A stretch of 64,000 nt of DNA from JAGDZR01 sp049115695 (GTDB taxonomy: Bacteria; Bacteroidota; Bacteroidia; Cytophagales; Cyclobacteriaceae): positions 1-64,000 of the forward strand of contig JAGDZR010000016.1 of NCBI GenBank assembly GCA_049115695.1, given 5' to 3'. The notes beneath the pieces were generated by a model. It saw only the letters and a list, made by a program, of their open reading frames with translations, searched no databases and was not told the DNA's origin. A program made the position numbers and the translations under genes. Shown one piece after another: positions 1 through 8,642 of the stretch; position 1 is the first letter of the stretch; every line of letters starts with the position of its first letter.

Positions 1-61
1 GGGCGCACTCCTGCTAGCTTAGCGATCAATTGTGCATATCATTGGCATATGTCCGTTGAAT
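1..61 (+). repeat. Possible right end of an attC-like site, cut by the window edge
   Basis: The sequence ends in GTTGAAT at 55-61, which fits the integron core pattern GTTRRRY. The preceding GGCATATGTCC resembles the right arms of the two inverted-repeat sites at 873-1109 and 2427-2547. The left arm would lie outside the window, so this cannot be checked here. If real, it bounds a first cassette holding the ion-channel gene. Confidence 0.25.
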
Positions 62-74
62 CTTAGCCTGCTTG

Positions 75-803
75 CTATACTGTTTTTTTGAAATTGACAG
101 GATGAGACAAAAGTCTTCCCAAGACAACTACCAAGAACAAATTTCCGATCACACTCTCGAGCGAAGCTATGCGCTTCATCATACCATGCGCATCAGGGTA
201 CAATGAGTCTAATCCTGAAAGTGTATTTAAACTGTATACAATACAATTCACGTAATTTGGTAACCCCATCTCGAATACTGCTCCAAGATAGGTCGGATTA
301 AAAAGGGTAATTACTTCATATAATTCACCAAACATGTAAAGGATCATAAAATAGCATAGAATGGCACCCCAGATGTGATCAGCCTCTGTTTCATGAGATT
401 GAAAGATATCAGCCAATATCCTAACAAAAAGTAGAGCTTCCAGACCAAAAAGAAACACATGAAAAAGTGAAAAAACAATTGGCTTATAATCTCCAAGAAA
501 ATCCATATTAAATAATGGAGAAGCACCAACAAGCAGCATCAAGATCACTAAGATGTAAATTAAGAGCATCAACCTCTTGTGTGTGCCCAACCGCTCAAGA
601 ATGAATGCAAAGCTCAAAGTGATCAAAGTCATAGCAACAACTATGAGTGCTAAAATCACATAGGTTGCTGAACCTTGATATTCATTATAAACGTATTGAG
701 AAACGAACAATGCAAGTGATAATTGTAATATTGCTAGAACAAGCGATTGTCCGTAAAGTCTACTTCGAGACAAAAGTGATATTCTATATTTCATGTTCTT
801 CAT
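75..803 (-). CDS. Two-TM-type ion channel family membrane protein with degenerate filter
   Basis: This is a 242-residue membrane protein with hydrophobic segments near residues 18-38, 47-69, 78-96, 107-130, 144-165 and 214-233. The last two, with a re-entrant segment between, resemble the pore module of bacterial K+ channels (Ion_trans_2). Where a K+ channel has TLTTxGYGD, this protein has TLSGLDSLYP at 194-203, so the canonical GYG filter is missing. It may be a non-selective or different-ion channel, or a regulator that only keeps the fold. It reads leftward, opposite to the next genes. It lies between two attC-like sequences, so it may be a cassette passenger in reversed orientation. The start at MKNMKY is adopted; the Met at residue 4 is an alternative. 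Confidence 0.6.
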   Translation of the reverse strand: MKNMKYRISLLSRSRLYGQSLVLAILQLSLALFVSQYVYNEYQGSATYVILALIVVAMTLITLSFAFILERLGTHKRLMLLIYILVILMLLVGASPLFNMDFLGDYKPIVFSLFHVFLFGLEALLFVRILADIFQSHETEADHIWGAILCYFMILYMFGELYEVITLFNPTYLGAVFEMGLPNYVNCIVYSLNTLSGLDSLYPDAHGMMKRIASLESVIGNLFLVVVLGRLLSHPVNFKKTV

Positions 804-872
804 TTGGATAGATATGCCTGATCTTTCATCAAATAAAGATGTAAAATTTTAATTAAACTGAACAGCGTAGAT

Positions 873-1109
873 CGCTAACAAACGATGATGGCGCATGGCC
901 TACTTGGCTACCTGCTAAGAATCTGCAAAACATCCCGCTCATCTGCCGCCAAGAAACTGAAGTGCTTTATACCTTCTTCTGCTCGTGGGAGTTTTTAATC
1001 TGCATGGCGCAGTGCCAGTCTGATACTTTGAATGCACCGGCAGATAAGCTACTTTTAGTATAATTAATTAAGCTCGGAGGCTACAGCGCCATGCATAGGC
1101 GTTATGAGC
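873..1109 (+). repeat. attC-like long imperfect inverted repeat, site 1
   Basis: The left arm starts GCTAACAAACG (874-884). The right arm ends GGCGTTATGAGC (1098-1109). Read as reverse complement, the right arm starts GCTCATAACG and continues ATGCATGGCGC, parallel to ATGGCGCATGGC in the left arm. An inner pair ATCTGCCG / CGGCAGAT (941-948 and about 1038-1045) extends the hairpin. The right core GTTATGAGC is the exact reverse complement of the left core GCTCATAAC of site 2. At about 237 bp this is longer than most attC sites. This accounts for the gene-free stretch 804-1125; nothing else is seen in it. Confidence 0.4.
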
Positions 1110-1125
1110 AAAAAGACACTAAATT

Positions 1126-1971
1126 TTGATACACAATCACCAACACTTTGACTTGCTCGGTAAAATCATTTTGGAAAGGGTTTTATTTACACCTCCCCTT
1201 CGGTTAAATGAGAAATTGGATGATGAAGCCTGCCTACTCTACTCATTAGTTGGAAATGCTACCCTATATGGAGTAAGTAAAAAGTACAATATTCAATCAG
1301 ATAACGGAGTGTTAATGAAATGTGGAAATTATTTCAACCATTGGCATTTTAATAAAGAAGAGACGCAGAATGAAGCGATAGCCATTCATTTTTATCCTGA
1401 TGTTATTCAGTACGTCTATCAGGGTAGTGTGCCTGCTTTTTTAATATCTGATAATCAAAAAGAACCCATAGATTTTCAGGTCATAGATAAAAGTGAGTTA
1501 ATCAAACCTTATATCGAAAGTCTATTGTACTACTTCAATCATCCCGAAATTGTCGATGAGGACATCATCATTCTTAAAGTAAAGGAATTGCTTAACCTAC
1601 TTTACAAGTTTGACGGCAACAATATCAGAAAACTACTTGGAGATTTATTCAACCCCACTACAGTCAACTTTAAAAAAACAATAGAAGATAATCTATATGA
1701 AAACCTTTCGCTGGAGGAAATGGCACACTTAACCAACTGTAGCTTAGCTACCTTCAAGCGAAGGTTCAAAGAAATATTTGATATGAGCCCAGCCGCGTTT
1801 ATTAGGGAAAAGAGATTGGAACGATCCGCACAAATGTTACAAGTTTCTGATGACAGTATACTAAGCATTTGTATCACTTCCGGATTTGGCAGTATCGATA
1901 ATTTCTCCAAAGCCTTCAAGAAAACCTATGGTCTTTCCCCCTCGGAATATCGAAAAAAGCCTATGAGCTAA
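1126..1971 (+). CDS. AraC family transcriptional regulator
   Basis: This is a 281-residue DNA-binding regulator. The N-terminal ~150 residues look like a cupin-type sensor domain, and the C-terminal ~100 carry the double helix-turn-helix of AraC/XylS proteins, ending FKKTYGLSPSEYRK. The start is a TTG codon. It is chosen because the paralogue at 35549 begins at the matching residue (MILDHQKFDLFGK against MIHNHQHFDLLGK). The start lies 17 bp after the core of attC-like site 1, as expected for a cassette gene. No inducer can be told from sequence. The downstream small membrane protein may be co-transcribed. Confidence 0.85.
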   Translation: MIHNHQHFDLLGKIILERVLFTPPLRLNEKLDDEACLLYSLVGNATLYGVSKKYNIQSDNGVLMKCGNYFNHWHFNKEETQNEAIAIHFYPDVIQYVYQGSVPAFLISDNQKEPIDFQVIDKSELIKPYIESLLYYFNHPEIVDEDIIILKVKELLNLLYKFDGNNIRKLLGDLFNPTTVNFKKTIEDNLYENLSLEEMAHLTNCSLATFKRRFKEIFDMSPAAFIREKRLERSAQMLQVSDDSILSICITSGFGSIDNFSKAFKKTYGLSPSEYRKKPMS

Positions 1972-2054
1972 ATTGACAAAATAAAGAGCTTTTTTACCGG
2001 AATTAGGCTCCCACTTCTAACAACTTTTGCATTAAGTAACTTTTAAATTATACT

Positions 2055-2423
2055 ATGATGCAAAGCACAAACAATCAAATCCAAAAGCCAGCACCTCTAA
2101 GAGTCGTTTTCATTCTTAATGCACTAATGATGATTCTCCCATTCGTCTTTTATTTTGTTTTCACTACTTACGACATAACAGTTGGAGACCTTAATCCGAT
2201 GTGGATGGTATACACTGGAATTGCATACATAATTAGTTTTATCCCGCTCGTTTACTTTCTTTCAAACCGAAAATTAATTGGTTCGCGGATAATTTTTATT
2301 CTAAACATTCTCATAGCTATTCCAGCAGGTGCCTACATTGGAGTATTGATTGGGATTATTTCTCTGGCCTTGTCTTTTTTCAACCAAAAGGTGAAGATTT
2401 ATTTCGGAGTTAGCATTGTTTAA
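2055..2423 (+). CDS. Small four-TM membrane protein, unknown function
   Basis: This 122-residue protein is almost entirely hydrophobic, with likely membrane helices at about residues 15-38, 49-68, 76-95 and 95-115. I recognise no family motif. It starts 83 bp after the AraC gene and stops 3 bp before attC-like site 2, so both genes fall in one cassette-sized segment (about 1101-2539). ATG codons at 2055 and 2058 are adjacent and either could be used. A role linked to the AraC regulator is only inferred from position. Confidence 0.5.
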   Translation: MMQSTNNQIQKPAPLRVVFILNALMMILPFVFYFVFTTYDITVGDLNPMWMVYTGIAYIISFIPLVYFLSNRKLIGSRIIFILNILIAIPAGAYIGVLIGIISLALSFFNQKVKIYFGVSIV

Positions 2424-2426
2424 AAT

Positions 2427-2547
2427 GCTCATAACAATCGATATGGCAAATGCCTCTAAGTAGCTTCTTGAAACTGTTCTGCAAATCCGATACTTTAGTG
2501 GATGCTAAATAATTCAGAGGCACATGCTATGTCTAGATGTTACACAC
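2427..2547 (+). repeat. attC-like imperfect inverted repeat, site 2
   Basis: The left arm GCTCATAAC (2427-2435) continues into ATGGCAAATGCCTCT. The right arm AGAGGCACATGCTATG (2517-2532) continues to GTTACACAC (2539-2547). The reverse complement of the right arm reads GTAACATCTAGACATAGCAT then GTGCCTCT, so the arms pair over about 30 bp with small bulges. A second short stem, ATCC / GGAT, sits in the loop. The length of ~121 bp is in the range of chromosomal integron attC sites. The left core is the reverse complement of the site 1 right core. No integrase gene is present in the window. Confidence 0.5.
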
Positions 2548-2737
2548 AATAGCCGTGCATTCAAGTTCATTACTGACCTTAATTCTCAAGTACCTCTATC
2601 CAATAATTTTTGGAGGACCGTTTCTATTTGTACTGCTACTAGTTGAACTAAATTCGAAAGAGTTTATTTATTTTTCATTCCTCCTATCGGGATTTCAGTT
2701 CTATTTGCAAAGACGTTTGCAAAACTACGAAAAGTAA
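2537..2737 (+). CDS. Small membrane protein, possible cassette gene
   Basis: This 66-residue ORF has two hydrophobic segments (about residues 7-21 and 23-52) and a basic tail (RRLQNYEK). Its ATG overlaps the GTT core of attC-like site 2, so the start codon would straddle the recombination point. That is a layout typical of cassette genes. No family is recognised, and no clear ribosome binding site is visible other than AG-containing sequence in the repeat arm. It could be a chance frame; the hydrophobicity and position are the only support. Confidence 0.35.
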   Translation: MLHTIAVHSSSLLTLILKYLYPIIFGGPFLFVLLLVELNSKEFIYFSFLLSGFQFYLQRRLQNYEK

Positions 2738-2802
2738 GTGCCCGCAATAAGTCTTTAATTACTGAGACAATTTCATATAAAGAAACGATACACTAGTCAT
2801 AT

Positions 2803-2850
2803 CAGTAAATTTAGTTTTCAAATTGAAACTAAATTTACTGCTCAATTTTT
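2803..2850 (+). terminator. AT-rich long hairpin followed by a T run
   Basis: CAGTAAATTTAGTTT at 2803-2817 pairs with AAACTAAATTTACTG at 2826-2840, and a T run (2845-2851) follows. It has the shape of a rho-independent terminator but an AT-rich stem. The stretch 2738-3029 otherwise holds no recognisable gene. Part of it (2962-2981) is a 20-bp exact copy of a piece of pgk. Confidence 0.5.
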
Positions 2851-3029
2851 TGGGGTATAATCATCAATTTCAAACATATCCTAGCTCGTCAATGAAAATT
2901 CGCGGCACGGGAGCTCAAGTTAGGTGAGTGTGTTTTTTTATTCTACAATTACTGCAGAGAAGAAGGTGGTGCCGCAATTCTGTTGGACCGCTGATTACTA
3001 GATTGTCACTATCTTCGACCTTAATTAAG

Positions 3030-4370
3030 ATGAGATTAATGAAAAATAAAATTCAACAATATTACCTCTGTTTATTAAGCTTCATAATACTTTCATCTTG
3101 TTCTATAAATGTAAATCGTAAACCTCCAAACGTAATACTGATCATGGTTGACGATATGGGAGTCGAGGCTCTAGGTAGCTACGGAAATCTTCTTAATAGC
3201 ACTCCAAATATTGACAAAATGGCCTCTAGCGGCATTTTGTTTAAAAATTGCATATCACAACCGCTATGTACCCCTTCGCGAGTTAAGATTATGACTGGAT
3301 CATATAATTATCGCAACTATAATCATTTTGGACACCTTAATTCAGATCAATATACTTTCGGCAATTTGTTCCAAGAAAAAGGATACGCTACCTGTATAGC
3401 TGGAAAATGGCAACTAAATGGACTATCATATAAAGATGAGATCATTGACTGGCAGGACTCTTCTCGTCCGCATCATTTTGGATTTGATGAATATAGTTTA
3501 TGGCAATTGTCCAAGCCAAGAAATGAAGGTGAAAGATTCGCTAACCCGTTGATAGAACAAAACGGCAAAACACTTCCAAGAGATAATAATCAATATGGTC
3601 CAGACGTGTTCAGCCAATTCGTTCTGGATTTCATTGAAAGGAAACACAACGGACCATTTTTTGTATACTATCCAATGGTGCTGGTTCATGCCCCATTTGT
3701 CCCTACTCCAGATTCTGAAGAGTGGAAAACAGAATCAAAACGTTATAAAAATGACACCGCTTATTTCAAAGATATGGTGGAATATACGGACAAAATTGTT
3801 GGGAAAATTAATACCAAATTAGAGGAACTAAACATCGAAGATGAAACCATAGTCATATTTACAGCAGACAATGGAACACATCCCAATATATATTCAACTA
3901 CCAATTATGGGATAATACAAGGAGGCAAAGGTCGTACTACAAATGCAGGAACTCATGTCCCGTTAATAATTAATTGGAAAGGACAAATCAAAGAATCTTT
4001 TGAATATGATGAACTTATTGATTTTAATGACTTTTACGCTACTTTCTACGATCTGACAAGCAACAACGAAATCGAATTAGATGGAAAGAGTTTCTTGAAA
4101 TTTCTCAATGGGGAAAAAAAACATGTGGTTAGGGAAACTGTATTTGTACACTATGACCCAAAATGGAACGAAAATATCAACAAACATCGAAATCAATTTG
4201 CAAGGACAAAAAGATATAAGCTATATCAAGACGGAAGTTTCTATGATTTAAAAGAAGACGTATTGGAGCTTAATAAGTTAGCAGAAGATTCGCTTACAGA
4301 AAATGAACGACTAATTAAAGAAAAATTGGAATATGAAATATCCCAACATCCCAAATGGACTCACGAGTAA
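3030..4370 (+). CDS. Sulfatase (S1 family), predicted lipoprotein
   Basis: This is an arylsulfatase-type hydrolase of sulfate esters, probably acting on sulfated glycans outside the cytoplasm. From the chosen ATG the protein has 446 residues: a signal peptide with lipobox ending at Cys24 (ILSSC), paired metal-binding aspartates in MVDDMG (41-42), and the maturation motif CTPSR (80-84). Cys80 in that motif would be converted to formylglycine. A second metal-ligand motif TADNGTHP lies further on. The frame extends upstream to 2928, but that stretch lacks signal-peptide character, so ATG 3030 (or 3039) is preferred. No maturase is next to it. It lies between the cassette-like region and housekeeping genes. 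Substrate is not predictable; the GH29/GH117 pair elsewhere in the window makes an algal galactan or fucan plausible. Confidence 0.9.
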   Translation: MRLMKNKIQQYYLCLLSFIILSSCSINVNRKPPNVILIMVDDMGVEALGSYGNLLNSTPNIDKMASSGILFKNCISQPLCTPSRVKIMTGSYNYRNYNHFGHLNSDQYTFGNLFQEKGYATCIAGKWQLNGLSYKDEIIDWQDSSRPHHFGFDEYSLWQLSKPRNEGERFANPLIEQNGKTLPRDNNQYGPDVFSQFVLDFIERKHNGPFFVYYPMVLVHAPFVPTPDSEEWKTESKRYKNDTAYFKDMVEYTDKIVGKINTKLEELNIEDETIVIFTADNGTHPNIYSTTNYGIIQGGKGRTTNAGTHVPLIINWKGQIKESFEYDELIDFNDFYATFYDLTSNNEIELDGKSFLKFLNGEKKHVVRETVFVHYDPKWNENINKHRNQFARTKRYKLYQDGSFYDLKEDVLELNKLAEDSLTENERLIKEKLEYEISQHPKWTHE

Positions 4371-4478
4371 CTTTGGATAAGAGCTAGAGAAATGAATAGC
4401 TCAGCTTTAAAAAGATAATTGAAATTATCAAGCTAGCCATTTATTCATATTTCACGAAATTGCTGCACAAATTCCAGC

Positions 4479-5423
4479 ATGGCCGAAATAGGACAAAACA
4501 TAGAGCAAGCAAAAAATATCCTTGATTGTGGAGGATTGGTTGCCATACCCACCGAAACAGTGTATGGATTAGCGGCCAATGCACTCAACAGGGATGCAGT
4601 TGTTAAAATATTTGAGGCAAAAAACAGACCTAGTTTTGATCCACTTATATCACATGTCGCTGACATTGATCAAATAACAAACTACACCACTGAATTTCCT
4701 GCAATCGCCAGGAAAATTGCTGCGGATCATTGGCCAGGACCTCTGACAATTCTCCTTCCAAAAAAATCAACCATTCCAGACCTGGTAACGTCCGGACTTG
4801 CAACCATGGCCATAAGAGTTCCCAGACATGAACTCACCCATCAGCTATTGACCGAGCTCACTTATCCCCTAGCCGCACCAAGTGCCAACCCATTTGGATA
4901 TGTGTCGCCCACCACGGCACAGCATGTGAATGACCAACTGGGCAATAAAGTCGACTATATCCTTGATGGCGGACCCACTAAAGTAGGACTCGAGTCAACC
5001 ATCATCAGCTTTGATCGAGAGCAAATCATCGCGCACAGACTAGGCGGATTAGCTTTAGAGGAACTTAAAGAATATGGTTCGATTGTACAGCATCTCAATC
5101 AAAGCAGCAACCCTATAGCACCTGGCATGCTCAAGTCTCATTATTCACCAGGCCGAAAATTGATCATTGGAAATATCCCAGAGCTCATTGCTCAATATAA
5201 TGATCAAAACATTGGTGTGATCAGCTTTACAGCTTCGTATAAAGTATTTCGTTCTGCTGTACTTTCTGAAAGAGCCGATTTGCATGAAGCAGGAAGGAAC
5301 ATATTCGCGGCGTTAAGATTGATGGACGACCCCAACATTGATATTATTCTGACTGAGTTGATGCCCGACGAAGGATTGGGCCGAGCCATTAACGATCGCC
5401 TACGTCGTGCTTCAGTGAGTTAA
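4479..5423 (+). CDS. tsaC: L-threonylcarbamoyladenylate synthase, Sua5 type
   Basis: The enzyme makes threonylcarbamoyl-AMP from threonine, bicarbonate and ATP, the first step of t6A37 formation in ANN-decoding tRNAs. The 314 residues comprise an N-terminal YrdC domain (about 10-195), with the motif AIPTETVYGLAANA near the start and SANPFGYVSPT later. A C-terminal Sua5 domain (about 205-312) begins near APGMLKSHYSPGRK. This longer Sua5 form, rather than the short TsaC form, is usual in Bacteroidota. It lies 67 bp upstream of pgk in the same direction. Confidence 0.93.
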   Translation: MAEIGQNIEQAKNILDCGGLVAIPTETVYGLAANALNRDAVVKIFEAKNRPSFDPLISHVADIDQITNYTTEFPAIARKIAADHWPGPLTILLPKKSTIPDLVTSGLATMAIRVPRHELTHQLLTELTYPLAAPSANPFGYVSPTTAQHVNDQLGNKVDYILDGGPTKVGLESTIISFDREQIIAHRLGGLALEELKEYGSIVQHLNQSSNPIAPGMLKSHYSPGRKLIIGNIPELIAQYNDQNIGVISFTASYKVFRSAVLSERADLHEAGRNIFAALRLMDDPNIDIILTELMPDEGLGRAINDRLRRASVS

Positions 5424-5490
5424 GAGGCCGTTTACTTTGCATTCTGGCTAAAAGCCATCAACTTAGCAGCCGCAAAAATTTGTAGAGGAA

Positions 5491-6684
5491 ATGAAAACCA
5501 TTGACGATTTTAATTTCAGGAATAGAAAGGCTCTGATCAGGGTTGATTTTAATGTTCCTTTAGACGGAGATTTTAACGTCACAGACGAGACAAGGATTAA
5601 AGCAGCAATCCCTACGATTAAAAAAATTATCGATGAAGGTGGTGCCGCAATTCTAATGAGCCATTTGGGTCGACCAAAGACTGGACCGGAACATAAATTT
5701 TCGTTGCAACACATTGTCGCCAACCTATCTGAAAAGTTGGGCGTAAACGTAAAGTTTGCTGATGATTGTGTTGGAGATCAGGCAGCCGAGACAGCCAAAA
5801 CACTTGGCAATGGTCAAGTGCTTCTGCTTGAAAACGTAAGATTTTATAAAGAAGAAACGAAAGGTGATGAATCTTTTGCAGAAAAGTTGGCCAAACTGGG
5901 TGACATTTATGTAAATGATGCATTCGGAACAGCTCACAGAGCGCATGCATCCACCACCGTTGCAGCCAAGTTCTTCGAGGATAAATGCTGTGGATACATC
6001 ATGTCTAGCGAGCTGAACAATGCTAAAAAAATATTGGAATCTCCTGAGCGTCCATTTACTGCTATCATGGGTGGAGCCAAGGTTTCAGATAAGATATTGA
6101 TCATCGAGAAACTATTGGATAAAGTTGACAACCTGATCATTGGAGGTGGAATGTCATACACATTCTCCAAAGCAGAGGGTGGAAACATTGGAAATTCACT
6201 CTGTGAAGAGGAGAAACTTGAACTGACCAAGCAACTTCAAATCAAAGCCAAAGAAAAAGGTGTAAATCTTGTGCTTCCTTCAGACACGGTCATAGCTGAT
6301 GATTTTTCAAATGATGCCAACAGAAAGACGGTAAAATCGGGACAGATTCCGGATAACTGGGAAGGGCTTGATATTGGAGAGGATTCTATTCAACTGTTTT
6401 CCAAAATTGTCAATCAATCAAAAACCATTCTCTGGAATGGCCCAATGGGCGTTTTTGAGTTCGAAAACTTTGCCAAAGGAACTGACGCCATTGCTGAAGC
6501 AGTCGTTGCAGCAACAGAAGGTGGAGGCTTTTCATTGATTGGTGGTGGAGACTCAGCATCAGCAATCAACAACCTCGGATATGGAGACAAAGTCTCTTAT
6601 GTATCTACAGGTGGAGGAGCATTACTGGAGTATATGGAAGGTAAAGTACTTCCTGGTGTAGCAGCACTTGAAGAGACGGAATAG
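5491..6684 (+). CDS. pgk: Phosphoglycerate kinase
   Basis: This is the glycolytic enzyme that transfers phosphate between 1,3-bisphosphoglycerate and ADP. At 397 residues it has normal length. The N-terminal domain shows the signature RVDFNVPLDG and the substrate-binding SHLGRPK. The C-terminal domain shows the nucleotide-binding GGGDSASAINNLG. The start ATGAAAACC is preceded by AGAGGAA, a good ribosome binding site. A terminator follows at 6707. It carries the 20-bp sequence (5635-5654) also found upstream of the sulfatase gene. Confidence 0.97.
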   Translation: MKTIDDFNFRNRKALIRVDFNVPLDGDFNVTDETRIKAAIPTIKKIIDEGGAAILMSHLGRPKTGPEHKFSLQHIVANLSEKLGVNVKFADDCVGDQAAETAKTLGNGQVLLLENVRFYKEETKGDESFAEKLAKLGDIYVNDAFGTAHRAHASTTVAAKFFEDKCCGYIMSSELNNAKKILESPERPFTAIMGGAKVSDKILIIEKLLDKVDNLIIGGGMSYTFSKAEGGNIGNSLCEEEKLELTKQLQIKAKEKGVNLVLPSDTVIADDFSNDANRKTVKSGQIPDNWEGLDIGEDSIQLFSKIVNQSKTILWNGPMGVFEFENFAKGTDAIAEAVVAATEGGGFSLIGGGDSASAINNLGYGDKVSYVSTGGGALLEYMEGKVLPGVAALEETE

Positions 6685-6706
6685 GTTAACAAAATTCCTA
6701 AGACTT

Positions 6707-6737
6707 AAAGGTCATCACTATAGATGGCCTTTTTTTT
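6707..6737 (+). terminator. Rho-independent terminator after pgk
   Basis: AAGGTCATC pairs with GATGGCCTT around a 6-nt loop, with one G-U, followed by eight Ts. It ends pgk transcription and lies just before the convergent 3' end of recQ. Confidence 0.85.
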
Positions 6738-6755
6738 GTTTTAGCCCACAAAAGA

Positions 6756-8642
6756 TTATTTACGCTTCAGAAGATCAGCACCTTCCAACATTAGCAATTC
6801 ATCATCAATCAACTGTTGAATTTTCTCAACGCTTAATTCTTCGGGTAAATTAGTTTTTAATACCAGTTGAGTAATCTTAATACCTTCTTCAGGGACCAGA
6901 TCGAGCACCTTGCTGTTTTCAATCGGATCAGTTTTCTTCCTACGTATACAATAGTCGCAAACACCACAATCATGATCCACCTCCTCACCAAAGTATGTCT
7001 GAAAAGTTCTCGTCCTACAGCTAGTCTTGCTCAGCGCATAGCTGCCCATTTTTTCAAACAACAGAAGCGCATTTTCTCTTCGTTGTTTCAATTGTGCTCC
7101 ATCTATTGGCAAACTGGCGGGGTTCATCCGTGGTGTCAGGTAATCCAATTGAGGATTTTTATTGGATTTTCGATATACAATTAAATTGTATTGCTCTAAA
7201 AGTTCGAGTCCCCGAACTACATCGGTCACGGATATTTTTGCCAGTTGGGCTATTTCATTTTCCTTGATATCCGTGAACTCGCTGTGCAACTCACCCCCGT
7301 ACAGCCTGAGCATTGATTTTATCAAAGGATCAAGCTGTGCGTGTGCTACCTGAAATTGATAAATCTCCTTGTGACTGACTGTGATCATCACTTTTGATAA
7401 TTGGAAAACACCCTCAGACATATGTAATACACCTGCGTCTTCCAAACGCTTTAATGCATGAAAAGTATCTATCACAGGAAGATTAAAGTTCTCAGTGAAT
7501 TGTTTATATATAAACGGGTAGGACGTGTTTTCTCCACTACCAATTGCCAGCTTGTATTGATTGGCCAATGCTTGATAAACACGATGAACCAATTCAATGC
7601 TTACCTGAGATTGAGCTATTCTTTTTTGCTGATCGGCAATATCAGCCTTATTGAACAGCAACACGGCATAAGCCTTTTGCTCATCTCTTCCCGCTCGTCC
7701 TGCTTCCTGATAGTAAGCTTCCAAACAATCTGGGATATCATAATGTATGACAGTTCTCACATTAGGCTTATCAATCCCCATTCCGAAGGCATTGGTAGAC
7801 ACAATCACTCTTGTCTCACCCTGAATCCACCTGGTTTGCCGGGCATTACGTTCAGCAGCTGACAAGCCCGCATGATAATACTCTGCTGAAATACCATGCT
7901 TATAAATTTGTGAGGCAATTTCAACTGTGCGCTTACGGGTCGAAGCATACACAATACTCGATCCCTCTACCCGATCCAATATTTCAAAAATCTTCTGGAA
8001 TTTGTTTTCTAACTCAAATACAGCATAACTAAGATTTGACCTTGCGAAACTCTTTTGGAAAACCTGAGGGTTTTCAAGTCTCAGTTGCTTGACAATGTCC
8101 TTTTGTATATCAGGAGTAGCTGTTGCCGTAAGGGCAATGGTTCTACTAATTTCCAACTCATCTCTAAAATCTGCAATCTCTAAATAGGAAGGCCTGAAAT
8201 CATACCCCCATTGCGATATACAATGCGCCTCATCAATGGCCAGCAAGCATATCTTCATTTTCTCAGCCCTCTCCCGAAACAGTGGCGCTTTCAATCTCTC
8301 GGGAGAAACGTACAGAAATTTAAAATCTCCATAGATACAGTTATCAAGGGTAAGGTCAATTTCTTTTGCCGACATTCCTGCATAAATAGCGGCTGACTTA
8401 ATTTTTCTTTTTTGTAACTGATCTACCTGATCTCTCATCAGCGCAATGAGCGGAGTTACCACTATACAAAGTCCATCCATCGTCATAGTGGGCACCTGAA
8501 AACAGATCGACTTACCACCTCCAGTGGGCATAAGTGCAAGCGTATCATTACCCTCAATCACTGAATCAACAATGTCCTTTTGAAGCGTTCTGAACTCCGA
8601 GAATCCCCAGAACTGTTTTAATATGTCTTGTGGGTTTACCAA
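6756..8642 (-). CDS. recQ: ATP-dependent DNA helicase RecQ
   Basis: This is a 3'-5' DNA helicase acting in recombination and replication-fork repair. Domains run: DEAD-like helicase with Walker A MPTGGGKS near residues 39-46, motif II DEAH followed by CISQWGYDFR, a helicase C domain with QEAGRAGRD, and a RecQ zinc-binding region with CRTRTF..DHDCGVCDYC. A winged-helix region and a short C-terminal extension complete 628 residues. A clear HRDC domain is not visible. The start overlaps the preceding enoyl-CoA hydratase by 7 bp, so the two are probably co-transcribed. Confidence 0.95.
   Translation of the reverse strand: MVNPQDILKQFWGFSEFRTLQKDIVDSVIEGNDTLALMPTGGGKSICFQVPTMTMDGLCIVVTPLIALMRDQVDQLQKRKIKSAAIYAGMSAKEIDLTLDNCIYGDFKFLYVSPERLKAPLFRERAEKMKICLLAIDEAHCISQWGYDFRPSYLEIADFRDELEISRTIALTATATPDIQKDIVKQLRLENPQVFQKSFARSNLSYAVFELENKFQKIFEILDRVEGSSIVYASTRKRTVEIASQIYKHGISAEYYHAGLSAAERNARQTRWIQGETRVIVSTNAFGMGIDKPNVRTVIHYDIPDCLEAYYQEAGRAGRDEQKAYAVLLFNKADIADQQKRIAQSQVSIELVHRVYQALANQYKLAIGSGENTSYPFIYKQFTENFNLPVIDTFHALKRLEDAGVLHMSEGVFQLSKVMITVSHKEIYQFQVAHAQLDPLIKSMLRLYGGELHSEFTDIKENEIAQLAKISVTDVVRGLELLEQYNLIVYRKSNKNPQLDYLTPRMNPASLPIDGAQLKQRRENALLLFEKMGSYALSKTSCRTRTFQTYFGEEVDHDCGVCDYCIRRKKTDPIENSKVLDLVPEEGIKITQLVLKTNLPEELSVEKIQQLIDDELLMLEGADLLKRK

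Noticed and set aside
2928..3029. GTG at 2928 as the sulfatase start
   Set aside because: The extra 34 residues lack signal-peptide features and include the stretch copied from pgk; the ATG at 3030 gives a proper lipoprotein signal.
4380..4429. Hairpins GAGCTA/TAGCTC and GATAAT/ATTATC after the sulfatase gene as a terminator
   Set aside because: Stems are short and AT-rich and no T run follows.
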